Notes: generated by a model from the letters alone, not told the origin. A DNA stretch of 64,000 nt from Centroberyx gerrardi (GCF_048128805.1 NC_136008.1:16967572-17031571), one strand, 5' to 3'; positions 37,575 to 48,959 are shown, numbered from the stretch's first letter. Numbers and translations are program-made.

Positions 37575-38020
37575 AATTACAGTATCCTATTGGCAACTAC
37601 ATTGCCAGTAAATTACTGTAAATTATATGACAGTATCTAACTGTAGATTTGCATGATTACTACTGTAAATAATTCCAGTACCGTCTTGTTAAACTACAAT
37701 AACTTGTTGGCAACTTTATTGCCAGTAAATTACTGTAAATGTATACCAGTACTTAACTGTAAATATACATGATTAATACTGTAAATAATTCCAGTACCGT
37801 CTTGTTAAACTACAATAACTTGTTGGCAACTTTATTGCCAGTAAATTACTGTAAATGTATACCAGTACTTAACTGTAAATATACATGATTATTAATGTAA
37901 ATAATTCCAGTACCTTCTTGTGAAATCACAATAGCATGTTGGCAACTTCATTGCCAGTAAATTACTGTAAATGATCTGCCAGTACTTAACTGTAAATGTG
38001 CATGGTCGTCACTGTGAGAC
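37575..38020. repeat. Minisatellite, four units of about 116 bp
   Basis: The anchor TGGCAACT recurs at 37591, 37708, 37824 and 37940 (spacing 117, 116, 116). Each unit also carries ATTGCCAGTAAATTACTGTAA and AACTGTA blocks. The second and third units are the most alike. The position just inside the CACTG end fits a subterminal array. Confidence 0.9.
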
Positions 38021-38336
38021 ACAAGTAGGCTACTGTGCTGGAAATTAAGAATTTTGCAATATGAACGTGATTATACTGCACATTACTGTAAACCTTACAA
38101 AGCTATGCACCAATACAACAAAAGACAGAAAACTGCTCACTGAAGTTCAACATTTAATGAAAAAATATAGTTCTGCATTTACAAGTAGCCGCAAAAGTAG
38201 CCGCCCTTTGCCTTGATGGAAAGGCAAAGGCTTTGGAAAGAAATTCATTCACAGGCATCAACGTCACTATTTATATTTCTCTAGGAAACACATTTCAAGC
38301 ATTTAAGAGTAAATCTTTAGATCAAAATGGCCTTAA

Positions 38337-38694
38337 AGGATAAGGCTGGTGTTTTTTAATGCATTTCTTACAGTCAACAAATCCTAGCACCGAAAATAGT
38401 CCCCGGCGTAATGAAGAATTTGTTCCCATTTGAATTTCATTTGGTATTAACTACAATAGCCTGACTTTTCATGGTAACAGTTAGTGATTTTTAAAATTGA
38501 AACTATGTCTTTGTGAGCTGTATTTAAAGGTTTTTAGCTTACAATTGGAGCCAATGACTTCCGGGATGAAAGCTAAAAAGGGAACGTGGGAAGTGGCAAA
38601 GTAACGGGAGTAGAGCAAACGCATTGTTGATTTTGTTATTTTCATAGGATTTTTTGACGGTAAGAAATGCATTAAAAAACACCAGCCGTATCCT
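38337..38694. mobile_element. TTAA-target MITE, copy 1 (358 bp)
   Basis: Flanked by TTAA on both sides (38333-38336, 38695-38698). The ends AGGATAAGGCTGG and CCAGCCGTATCCT start about 50-bp inverted arms with few mismatches. TTAA duplications are typical of piggyBac and Kolobok types. No transposase. Confidence 0.8.
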
Positions 38695-39440
38695 TTAAGA
38701 TAATGAAAAACATGAAAAACATGAAACACATGAAAAACAATGATCAGTTTCAACAATGATCAGATTTGATCAGTGTGTCAAAACTTTTGAGTGGTAGTGT
38801 AAACTAACAATGCTAATTTGCACTCTCATGACTTGCCAATCCACTCAAAGTCCATCAGTGTGAACACGTTCATGGCCTGCCTCCTCTTGGCCTTGGATCC
38901 CTCAGAGGGGTTGATGCCGACAAATCCTCTGTAAAAACAAAATAAATTGTTTGGTGATCGATATTTAGACATAAGAGACAAGGCATTCAATTAAACCTGG
39001 CCTGCTTTTCCATTGTCCCATTATGCCAGAATACACAAAATAAACATACTGTACACTATGTATACTATAGACACACTATAAAAATACATACTGTAAGATC
39101 TAGGAGGTTAGCAATTATTTAATTTATTTTCAAATTAGTGAATAGATTAGTGAGTATTAGATAGATAGTGAGATAGAATAGAGTGAACCATTCCTTAAAA
39201 GGGAACGAATGTGTGTCCAGCAAAACAGCCTGAACTATATGGGGGATCCTCAAATGTGCCAATGCGTAGTAACCAGAGAGACAGAAGAACAATTTTCACT
39301 CTGTTCTGGCTCCTCTTTGCATGAGTATCTAGCCTGATCCTGGCAAAGATCCTGCCTAATTGTTTAATATTTATTTATGCAAAACAGATAGAGGGTGTCA
39401 TTCCTTGACTATTGACTATCATCATGCGGCAAATTCAGGT

Positions 39441-39466
39441 CAGTCAGTCAGTCAGTCAGTCAGTCA
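39441..39466. repeat. (CAGT)n microsatellite
   Basis: Six and a half perfect CAGT units. Confidence 0.95.
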
Positions 39467-39849
39467 GGTAACACTTAGTGAGGATGTCACTTTGTGAGAT
39501 GGCCTCTAGAGGGCGTCTTTGACTAAGAGATGGCCTCGCCTATGGGCTAAATGCCACATTCAGTCCCAGGCCATATTGGATCTCACACAGAGCCTATCTA
39601 CATCTACATCTTCTGCTGTCCTGCAAACCTTAACGGTCGGTCACGTTATTACCTGTGGTATTTAAGTGACGTTGGTGGAATAGGCAATTTAACTGATAAA
39701 CGTGTCACGCTAGCCGAGTATTGCTCCCGTCATCAGCATCGGGCTTCCAGGGCTTTAACCGGGAATGTTTTTTGACTAGAGACTAGAGACTAGATTAGAG
39801 TCTCTTAACAGAGGAAACAAATCTAGGCTATAGCAAGAGGGTCATTGGC

Positions 39850-40218
39850 CGGAACGCACCGGTACGCCGTTCCGGGAGTGAATTTGACGGCGAAACACGC
39901 GTTCCGGTTCTAAAAAAAAACAAAACAGGAGCAGTACAGATGGTTGTACCTGTTTTAGGAGCTTAAACTACTGGCTCGGTTCATTTTATGACCAATTTTG
40001 TCCGACTGGGCGGTGTTTGGACCTTCGGGCCAATCACAGTGCTTAAAAACGGAAAACTCCACTCAACCGGGATGCCAGGCCACGTTAAACAAACGCACAA
40101 TCATGACAAGCACAGACAGTTTAATCTGATCTAATCTAGGGGTGTTGTGAAAATGTCGAAAAAGAAGAAACTAGACATTCTTTCCTATTTTCAACCCAAT
40201 GTGATAAAGCTTTTTAAT
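39850..40218 (+). pseudogene. hAT-like transposase 5' end relic
   Basis: A frame starting at 40153 reads MSKKKKLDILSYFQPN, the Lys-rich then hydrophobic start commonly seen in hAT/zinc-finger-MYM-type transposases. It is cut off within about 65 bp by the second TTAA MITE. Upstream, 39850-39877 holds an imperfect GC-rich hairpin (CCGGAACG/CGTTCCGG). Rest of the gene is absent. Confidence 0.4.
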
Positions 40219-40222
40219 TTAA

Positions 40223-40831
40223 AGGATAACGTTGGTGTTTTTAATGCATTTCTTATCGTCAACAAATCCTATGAAAATAACAAAATCAACAATGCGTTTG
40301 CTCTACTCCCGTTACTTTCCCACTTCCCACGTACCGTTTTTAGCGGTCAACCCAAAAGTCATCAGCTCCAATTGTAAGCTAAAAACCTTTAAATACAGCT
40401 CACAAAGACATAGTTTCTATTTTAAAAATCGCTAACTGTTACCATGAAAAGTCAGACTGTTGTAGTTATTACCAAATCAAATGGGAACAAATTCTTCATT
40501 ACGCCGGGGACTATTTTCGGTGCTACGGAACTACTTTCCTGAGATCGAAAGCGTGTTTACAGCCGGCTTATTAAGTTGTTTGAGGAAAAAGTTGGCTGGC
40601 CCGGTGCATCGTGATGATGAAATATGTTGCCCAGAGCAACGGCATGGCTCTTTGACGTGTTTTTAATCGTTTTTTAATACAATGGAGTTCTATGGCTGCT
40701 GGGAAATGGCTTTATTGGGCATCGGCTACATGGACGAGACTTGTTGGCAAAACAAATTCATTGCTGATTTTGTTATTTTCATAGGATTGGTTGACGGTAA
40801 GAAATGCATTAAAAAACACCAGTGTTATCCT
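40223..40831. mobile_element. TTAA-target MITE, copy 2 (609 bp)
   Basis: Same family as 38337-38694: ends AGGATAACGTTGG and CCAGTGTTATCCT, and the TTTTGTTATTTTCATAGGATT block is shared. Left flank is TTAA, right flank GTAA (one change). The interior is about 250 bp longer, so copy 1 is an internally deleted relative. Confidence 0.75.
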
Positions 40832-41261
40832 GTAACTTGTTTCTATGAAGTAGCACCTTTATGAGCGAAGCTGCTGCTGTATTTCTGCCTCTCCATCATG
40901 TTGACGTTCCAAAACAGCCCAATGGACAGAAATCTATCCGTCAATAATTCTGTCCGTTTTCCAACGGATCAGTGTGGCCGCAGATAGTGGAACAACACAC
41001 GCGCCTTGGGCCTGTACAGGTCTGTACTTGTTTACAATATTTTCACAATTAAAAATTATTTATTGTACCTTTGAATGAATTCCAAGGTGCTGAATGCCTC
41101 CTCCGGGAGAGCAGCACAGTTGCACCAGCTGTGGTGTTCTCCCATGGCCCCATCACCACTCGGCCCTTCACCAACAGCAGCCACCTACTTGACTTCATCA
41201 GCGTTTCCCCTGAAAACACAAGATAGATACAACAGGAAACCTCACATCAAATAACACACAT

Positions 41262-42035
41262 CATCTACAACACTCTTGCGGTATGGCGCTCAGTATGCCA
41301 AGAACTTAAAATTGAAAATAAATGGCACACAGATACTCCAATATTTCATAATCATGACATCTTAGTGGGAGGTCGGCCCATTGTTTTCTATGAATGGAGT
41401 AACAGGGGAGTTTTCATCTTGCATGACATCTTGGGACAAGATGGTCTTCTTACTTTTCAAGATCTCCAGTTAAAATTGAACCTCCCCAGTTCCTCCTTTT
41501 TTTCTACTTGCAACTATGTACCGCACTGCGTACTTATGGAGTACTAGGGGGGAGTAGTTTGGGATTTCATCCAATCACTAAAATCCTGAAGCAAGTCGCT
41601 AAAGGAGTGGTCTCAAACCTTTATAAATTCATCTTAAAACATAAACAATTAGCCCTTTCCTTAAATACTTTGTGGATACGAGATTTATCATCATTTATAT
41701 TAGATATTAATTGGCAGTTAGTATGGTCAGCCAGAAACACTACCTTATGTTTGACATTGGCTCTTCTCATGTGTTCTCCGTTCTCTTTAGTCTTGCCTCA
41801 CTAATATTTTGTTTTATTTTTATTTACTTATTTATTTTGTTGTTGTTGTTGCTTTGTTTAATGTATGTATATCTTGAATATTGCATACCATCACCTTGAT
41901 TAATGCTTGAGGCAAGTAATATATGGTGTATTTTAGAGAAGGTGTAATGTCTATCATATACCAAATAGAAGTGTTCTGATGATCCTTGTTTTATTATATG
42001 ATATAAATAATTAAAAACAATTGATCACAAAAAAA
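41262..42035 (+). mobile_element. 5'-truncated L1-type LINE with 16-bp target duplication
   Basis: ATCAAATAACACACAT occurs at 41246-41261 and again at 42036-42051. Between them, plus-strand frames give the C-terminal ORF2 region of an L1-like element (ILVGGRPIVFYEW...ILHDIL, then a frame-shifted YLQLCTALRTYG block), ending in an A-rich tail at 42026-42035. A target-primed insertion in the second intron of the gene relic. Confidence 0.85.
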
Positions 42036-44485
42036 ATCAAATAACACACATACACATCAAACAAACATATCAACACACCATTGCAAACATTTCAAATCCC
42101 TACCTTGCAGCCTTGGGGGAGATTGGCAGGGTGTTGGCTTCAATGTCCTCAACTGTGGCAAATGACTGTAACAAAAAGATAAAATAATGAAAATGATTTA
42201 TCATAATTGAATGCAAATCGGAATAGATGCTTACAACAGAAGGTAGAATATAATTTTGTCATACAGCTTAACTTTTTGATGCAAACATGCTATTTTGTGC
42301 AGTGCACATAGATCTGCAATGCTTTCCTACATTTCTCCTCCATTGTTTATCAACTATATGAGCAATTAAATTTGTAATATCCACCTGGTCGGAAAAAACA
42401 CAGACAGCTGTGCGGGCAAAATGCTGCACGTCAATCAAGCCGTGCCCGAGCACCTGAGCTGGGCGTTCCATTCAAACAACTATTTGCAATCTAGCTTTTT
42501 TCCAGACCTCCTGTCAGAGCATAGCGGACTTGAGGGATACCAACGCGAGACTAGGAAGTGAGTGATGACACAACAGTTATACAAATGATATATGAGATAC
42601 TTACATCAACGTCAATGATGATCCCATCACGCTTCTCTTTGAAATGCGCGAGGAGCAGCAGGATGATGCCCAGGCCCTGGTCGGCTCCCTCATTCTCTCC
42701 TATCAGAGAGAGAATCACAATTTGGAGCTGTCGGCAAAAGTCAGATTTCACAGATTTCATGAGCAAACTAGCAAATATTTCTATGATAATTGTGACAAGT
42801 AGCCTAGAATTAACTAGAATATTCCAATAAACTGAGATTTGAGGCAGTTTTATAAAATGCAATCTGCAGCAGCCTAAACTATCTGACAGCCTCCCAAGAC
42901 AGCCTCCGTCTGACAGCTGCCATTGTAACCTAGCGATGAGCCTCGTGACACACACAGAGCATTAGGGTAGCATAGCCTACTGTAAATTTGCGGTCACACA
43001 GCTAAAATACAAAACACTACTGGTGTGGAATTCGATGACGATGGATTGACAAAGCAAGACGATTCATTAACTAAAATATAATGATGGATAATAGAGGCTG
43101 ATTTCCATCAGATTATTTTAAATTAGATTATATTAATATTATCATTGGTGGTTCAGCGCTGCGATCTGACAACAAACCAGCCAACACCACACAGATTTTA
43201 TGAGCAGACTAGCTAATGTTTCTAGGCTTTCCTTAACCATAATTTATTCAATAAACTGGGATCTGAGACCGATTTATAAAATGCAACCTGCAGCAGCAGC
43301 GTAAACTATCCGACAGCCTCTCTCTCTCTGGTGGTCGTTACTGTCTGACAGCTGCCATCGTGACACACATACAGCACTAGGGTAGCCTACTGTAAATTTG
43401 CGGTCACACAGCTGAAATACAAAACACTACTGGTTGATGGAGCTCGATGACCATGGGTGAATAGGCCTATGGTCAAGGCTGACACACTAACTATGAATTC
43501 GCTATAAGTCAATGCAATAGCAGCTAACTGAACTTGCAATAGGTAGTCTATGTACTCGGTAACACAGCCTAACGCAGCAGTTTGGTCATGCCATTGAGTA
43601 ATAACCTGAACAGATCGAACAGTTCTAGAGAAACAAAATTCTCAGAAAATTAAATTGTATATTTTTACAGGGATTATGTTAAAACAAAATCTGAATATGC
43701 TATTGTAAAACACAAAACAGTCACTTACCGTGAAAGCAGCCCGCGAACATCCACCAAGCAAACTTTTCCAAACGTTAGCAATCCCACAATTCAAGGTGAT
43801 ATGCGTTCAGTGTTGCCAGATTGGATTGTCAGTTTCCAGCCTTTCCAGACCAATGATTGCTCAAAACCAGCCCAATGGCGTAGAAATCCGCCCAAATATT
43901 ATAGATACAAAAAAAACCTGTAAAATTAATGTGCCGATCGCATGAAATAACTCAAGATCAAAGAATAAAGTCAAATATCCAACATTATGCCACATGCCTT
44001 ATAGTTCCAATAATATAGAAAATGTTCGCATTTTTAAGCACATCTCTTAATGATTGAAATGTTTTATTTCAATATGGGTTAGTAAGTTCGCTAGTTAGTT
44101 TGTTAGGTATAGTTAGGATCCCAATTAGTCGACGCACAGGCGACAGGCTTGTCTTTCACATAAAACATAAGTTACAAAACTAGACAAACAGTAGGCTAGT
44201 AACGTTATATAAGGTATTCAACATGCTAGAAGTCCCGCAAGCAGCTGACACAAATTAGGCGCACAGGTGCGCCAGTGTAAGCAAAATTATTGTTTTGACT
44301 CGAAAACTGTTACAGAATTCAATGGACGCAGTGTCATTAGAGAGACAAATGTATGAAGGGTGAAAAAAAAAAAAAAAAAAAAGGTCCAAGTTTAAAAAGC
44401 CTGCATTAAATACAGTCTGTAAGGGATGCTTATGTGAAAACCCCATTGATTTCCCCACAGAGCAATCGCTTTAGATCCGGAGGTC

Positions 44486-44491
44486 TATATA
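44486..44491 (+). promoter_or_regulatory. TATA-like element, receptor copy 2
   Basis: GTCTATATATGGG, same position in the duplicated block as in unit 1; the DNA immediately downstream differs from copy 1. Confidence 0.35.
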
Positions 44492-44519
44492 TGGGAAAGG
44501 CAAATCCCTGTTAGAGGGG

Positions 44520-44792
44520 AACTTTCAACTAAATGATTACAACAATTCTTGTCATAGAAAAACATTGTACAGATTTGCAAATTTTTTTTTTGCTTAATTA
44601 TTTGTTGTTTTTTTGTGAAAAAATACGTTTTTTTTTAGTCAATGTACTATAGTGTTGTGGATTTGTTGAAATTACGCTTTTATTCTGAAAAAATCGGACG
44701 GGAAATTTTATTCCTATTTAAGGTGGCAGCACACAGCCCTTTGAAGACTTAACGGGGCTGGTTCCGCAGACATCCCTCCATCAGAGCGAAAG
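44520..44792 (+). other. Predicted 5' UTR exon, receptor copy 2
   Basis: The donor GAAAG|GTAGGC at 44792/44793 is homologous to copy 1, and its acceptor TTCCAG at 45876-45877 lies 11 bp before the ATG. The 5' limit is inferred. Confidence 0.45.
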
Positions 44793-45888
44793 GTAGGCTG
44801 CCTTTATTATTCTTATTCTAACATTTTATGTAGCGAATAATAAAAAATAAAAAATATCTGATGTATGCCTAGATAAACATTTTACCCAGGGATGTGGTGA
44901 AGGGAAAACCACCTAAACTCAGTTTGTGCAACTTTTTACTTTTGCGGAATACAGTTTAGGCTACCACCTTTTAAGGTTGACTTTAACTTCTATAACGTAC
45001 TTCACAGTAGCCTATACATTATGGTGAGTAGTATCAAACCGATAAGATATGTGTAGTCTCTGAATGAAAAAAGCATTAAGTAATGTTGTTGTTGTTTTTT
45101 TTTTTATATTTTTCTGAAAATATTTATTTTGTTGTTTCCCCGATGAATCACAGATTGGAACTCATATTATAGTTTACCCATTTTTTTTATTCACCCCTAA
45201 TGACCTTATCAAAAGTTTAGTTCATCAAATAGGGTTTTTGTTATGTGCGTGTGTCTAACCATGGGAGTTTCATCCCACGACAAGTTGTTGTGCTGTTTGC
45301 ATGTACTAATAAACCTTACTCATAAGGTTATAAAGGGGAAATGAAAAAACGTTAAGCAATGAGGAAGATCTTATTAAACTGCATACTCATTTTCACCATA
45401 GATTAGATTATTTCTTAACCCTGTGTTCCGAGAAAGTTGATGAGAAACCATATTCTTAAAAATGACATTTTCATATTTGTCTTGACTTTCTGTTGGTGTA
45501 CAAGATATTACTCGCCTATGAATGTGTCTCCGAATGTGAAAAATAGGCTATTGCTCTTGCCAATGTTGCACAATTCATGGTACTGTGACTGTTAAGAACT
45601 AATTTATTTTAAAGACCTTTTAAGAAATTGACAGTAGTGAAGCTATAACAAATCATTTCAAATATTGAAAAGTTTGATATAATGCTTGATTCAAAATAAT
45701 TGAAATTGAAATAATTAAAATAATTTCAATATTTTGTAAAACAGTCTCATTTATTATGAAGGAGTGTTACTGACCTCTAGGAGATGATAATAAAATTGCA
45801 GGTAGATCATATTACAAAACAGAGAGAGTTATGATGAGAAACAAAGCAAATATTTATTTTTCATGTTGCTATTCCAGGTCACGAGACA

Positions 45889-46983
45889 ATGATGGAGATT
45901 ATGGCCACTACTCCTTTCTACCACGAAAATTCAACAGACGAGTATGATGACGACGAGCATGCTGAACTCAAACAGTCTCTCAACATCATGTCTCTCATCG
46001 TTTACTGCCTGGCCTTTGTGCTTGGGGTACTGGGAAACGGAGTGGTCATCTGGGTGACAGGATTCAAAATGAAGAAAACGGTTAACACCATTTGGTTCCT
46101 CAATCTGGCGGTGGCTGACTTCCTCTTCACAGCGTTCCTGCCCCTGAGTGTGACTTACACGGCTATGGACTTCCACTGGCCCTTCGGCAAATTCATGTGC
46201 AAGCTTAACAGCACTGTAAGCTTTCTGAACATGTTTGCCAGCGTCTACATTCTGGTGGTCATCAGTGCGGACAGATGTGTGTCTGTGGTGTGGCCAGTCT
46301 GGGCCCAGAACCACCGGAGTGTACGCAAGGCGTCTTGTGTGAGTCTGTGTGTCTGGGTACTGGCTCTGGTTCTCAGCACTCCCTACTTCGTCTTCAGGGA
46401 CACCGGGGCATCATTTAGCAAAGAGGGCATCATTAACTGCTTCAACAACTTTGCCTTTTCTGATGACTACGAAACGCCGGCCATAGTTCAGCTGCGGCAG
46501 TTTCGTCATCGGGCCATGACCATTACCCACTTCATTCTGGGATTTGTGGTGCCCTTCACTATCATTGTCTCCTGTTATGCTGTGATAATCCATCGTCTTA
46601 GGAGGAACCGTTCCCTGGCCAGCCAGTCAAGCCGCCCCTTCAAAATCATCGCTGCTGTCATCACCACGTTTTTCCTCTGCTGGGCTCCCTATCACATCAT
46701 GGCTCTGATTGAGATGGTGAACCACATGGAGCACAGTAAAACTTTAGACCATGTCATCACCATTGGCATCCCTATAGCCACCAGCCTGGCCTTTCTCAAC
46801 AGCTGCCTGAACCCCTTGCTGTATGTATTCATGGGCCAGGATTTCAAGGATAAAGTTCGCAGATCCATCCTGAAGGTGTTGGAGACTGCCTTCCAGGAAG
46901 AGGTGTCTCGATCCAACACCTACACAAACTCAGCAGTTATCAGTCGCAGCAAGGAGAAGTCTTTTTCTGAGGCTGAGGTGTAG
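45889..46983 (+). CDS. Chemoattractant GPCR of the formyl-peptide/chemerin receptor family, copy 2
   Basis: Intact 364-aa tandem paralogue of the 33361 gene, also in one coding exon behind a conserved acceptor. It keeps all seven membrane segments, the ECL2 Cys pair, the DRC, CWAP and NPLLY motifs and both glycosylation sites. Differences from copy 1 are Y22D, R28K, E178K, R214H, T292I, D363E and the third extracellular loop, where AAEFSET (281-287) becomes EHSKT, two residues shorter. Most changes fall in extracellular or ligand-facing parts. Arg214, at the start of TM5, corresponds to an Arg present in FPR1/2 and CMKLR1, and here it is His. An open frame with so few changes suggests a recent duplicate still under constraint, or a very young one; altered ligand response is inference. 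Confidence 0.9.
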   Translation: MMEIMATTPFYHENSTDEYDDDEHAELKQSLNIMSLIVYCLAFVLGVLGNGVVIWVTGFKMKKTVNTIWFLNLAVADFLFTAFLPLSVTYTAMDFHWPFGKFMCKLNSTVSFLNMFASVYILVVISADRCVSVVWPVWAQNHRSVRKASCVSLCVWVLALVLSTPYFVFRDTGASFSKEGIINCFNNFAFSDDYETPAIVQLRQFRHRAMTITHFILGFVVPFTIIVSCYAVIIHRLRRNRSLASQSSRPFKIIAAVITTFFLCWAPYHIMALIEMVNHMEHSKTLDHVITIGIPIATSLAFLNSCLNPLLYVFMGQDFKDKVRRSILKVLETAFQEEVSRSNTYTNSAVISRSKEKSFSEAEV

Positions 46984-48186
46984 GGGTGTCTATGAGATTG
47001 ACACAAACAATTGTAAATAGCAAATTACCTTCTTTTTTTTTTTTTTATTTGCAATTTTTTGTATTGTTTCATACAAGGACCCTTTAAGATATCTGTATAC
47101 ATTCTCTGAGATTGAAACATTGATTAAATATACTGTACCTCAAACAATATATTACTGTAAGAGTTCTGAAAACAACATTGGAAATTTTCAAGGCTGAGTG
47201 GTACACATCCACAAAACACATTTTAGGTTACAGTGTATGAATATCATGCCTGGCACAATAGTACAGTAGTAAGCTAAGTTTAATATAGGCTACACAATAC
47301 ACATCATCTCTCATCTTGTTTGAAGATATCTATCCATTTGCTATGTACTTGCAAATACAAAATGGCTTGTATAGTGTCTAATCACTTTGTCTAAAACTTG
47401 ACATCTGTCTAAATTTTGATTTAAAAAATAAATAAAAAATACCAGATCCACTTTAAGAGTTTTGCTGGGCTGCATTACCACACAGACCTTAATGGTGCCC
47501 CTTCTCTATAATCAGTGTTGGCTCCAGTTTGTAACAACACTGTTACAAATTACTGATTACTTTCTTAAAATATAATCAGTAATGTTCTGCATTAATCCAA
47601 CTCAGTAATGTGTCTGTGTCTCCAAATTCTACACAACATGAAGCTAACAGCTCATTCACCATTAATTACAGTAACTTTAAAAACTTCAAAACGACCTTAT
47701 CTAACCCTAAAACCATTAGTTTATCTCAAATTGCCATAATCTCACAATCTTAATGTTATTTCCCTTCAAACACATTTCAGTGATCCAACCACTTACTGAA
47801 ACAGCTCTAATCTGTGTTTATTTCATAAACCCCAACAGATTACATTCATCAGATTTGTAATCAGATTGTGCTAATCCCATTATACGTATTCCATTATTCC
47901 CTCACTCTCAGATATGATCAAGTCATTGCCAAACTCTATGTATGACTCTGGTTATGTGTGATATGAGCCTGTCAATATAGTTGTTATTCTATACATGTAC
48001 AAATACATAGTATATATCATGGTAATGATTATTATTATCGTTGTTATTGTTGTTGTTGCCATTGTTGTTATTATTGTTATCATTATTGCTTTTATTAAAA
48101 TAAGGATTGGATTTGAATGTGTTTCCATTCATAATACACATTCCATAATCACCACATCATGGCAGAAAAGATTGTGCCAGGAATCT

Positions 48187-48189
48187 CAA

Positions 48190-48259
<70 letters not shown>
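48187..48259. repeat. (CT)n(CA)n microsatellite
   Basis: About nine CT units, then about 25 CA units, at the point where unit 1 has its LINE-side insertion. Confidence 0.95.
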
Positions 48260-48260
<1 letters not shown>

Positions 48261-48959
48261 CCTCTGACCTAACACTTCTCGATTACCAATTGCCATAACT
48301 TCATTTTAACTGCCATAAATGCCAAGTGTCCGAACCTTGGAGCTACTTCCACGCGCTCTCATTACCAGCAGAGGGTGCTGTTCTGCATCTTTAGGTCTAT
48401 TCCACCACAGGCAGGAAGTGGGTCACTCTGCAGCAGGGATATTATAATCAAAGAGAGTACTACACTAGCTATGGAACCGACAGGACTTGTCAGTGAGTTG
48501 TGGAAACGTTTGGAGCTCCTGTAGTTCATGCGGTCAACCGAGGAGAATAATTTAAGGGATTCATGTCAAGATGCTATATGTAACAAAAAAATAAAAGAAA
48601 CAGTTACTTAATAGTTCAAATAATATAGAAAATATTCGCATTTTAAGCAAATCTCTTTAATTAATTATTTAAATGTTTTATTTCAATATGGGTTCGCTAG
48701 TTGGTTTGTTGGCTATAGTTAGGATCCCAATTAGCCTACCTGACGCACAGGCTTCCACATAAGACATAAGTTACAAAACTAGACAAACAGTGGTATAGAA
48801 AGTTGTATAAAATAAAAGAAACCTTTGCTTTCATGTCAGAAATTGGACGTTTTGGAGAATACATAGGTGTGTGTTTTTAGATGTGGATAGCTATAGGCTA
48901 TTTATATCTATCTCATATATATCGGAGCATTTCTTTTCTTTTGGAGCGAATCCTAGCTG

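Larger units (their letters stand above)
38826..42699 (-). pseudogene. Spliced gene relic carried in the large insertion
   Basis: Four minus-strand exons join in one frame with consistent phases and GT-AG sites: 42699-42605 (31 codons), 42165-42104, 41209-41069 and 38928-38826 (ending in a stop). They encode ENEGADQGLGIILLLL-, SFATVEDIEANTLPISP-, then a block with TLEFIQRGFVGINP and a DFEWIGKS end. An in-frame TAG at 41187-41185 interrupts the third exon. A possible upstream exon with a GTAAGT donor lies at about 43731-43770. The C-terminal blocks match my memory of an uncharacterised multicopy teleost family often found with transposons. An L1 sits in the second intron. The function is unknown and this copy is probably dead. 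Confidence 0.65.
37505..43985. mobile_element. Large insertion in unit 1 with CACTG-type left end
   Basis: Homology with unit 2 ends at GAGAGTACTACA. The inserted DNA begins CACTGTAAAAAAAATTATTG, a CACTA/EnSpm-like terminus, followed by subterminal ACAGTA/TACTGTA-rich tandem repeats. It contains a spliced gene relic on the minus strand, two TTAA MITEs, an L1 fragment and a hAT-like 5' piece. I did not find a matching right terminus; homology resumes near 43990. It may be one element with later insertions or a composite. Confidence 0.5.
31728..44220 (+). repeat. Segmental duplication unit 1 (expanded by insertions)
   Basis: Unit 1 matches unit 2 (44262-48810) along its gene, intron, promoter-proximal block and about 1.2 kb of 3' flank. 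The match resumes at about 37257-37500 (paired with 48240-48465) and again at about 43990-44220 (paired with 48610-48800). Two insertions break it: about 35683-37130 (LINE and palindrome material) and about 37505-43985 (CACTA-like start with cargo). The block order shows a head-to-tail tandem duplication. Confidence 0.85.
44262..48810 (+). repeat. Segmental duplication unit 2
   Basis: Homology to unit 1 begins at CAGTGTAAGC (44273; 31729 in unit 1) and runs through promoter block, exon 1 end, intron, coding exon and 3' flank. The final shared block is 48610-48800, matching 43990-44220. Coding identity is very high; introns and flanks show many small indels. Confidence 0.85.

Noticed and set aside
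37575-38020. Regularly spaced repeats that could suggest a CRISPR-like array
   Set aside because: Units of 116 bp are similar along their whole length, with no repeat/unique-spacer alternation, and the genome is vertebrate.
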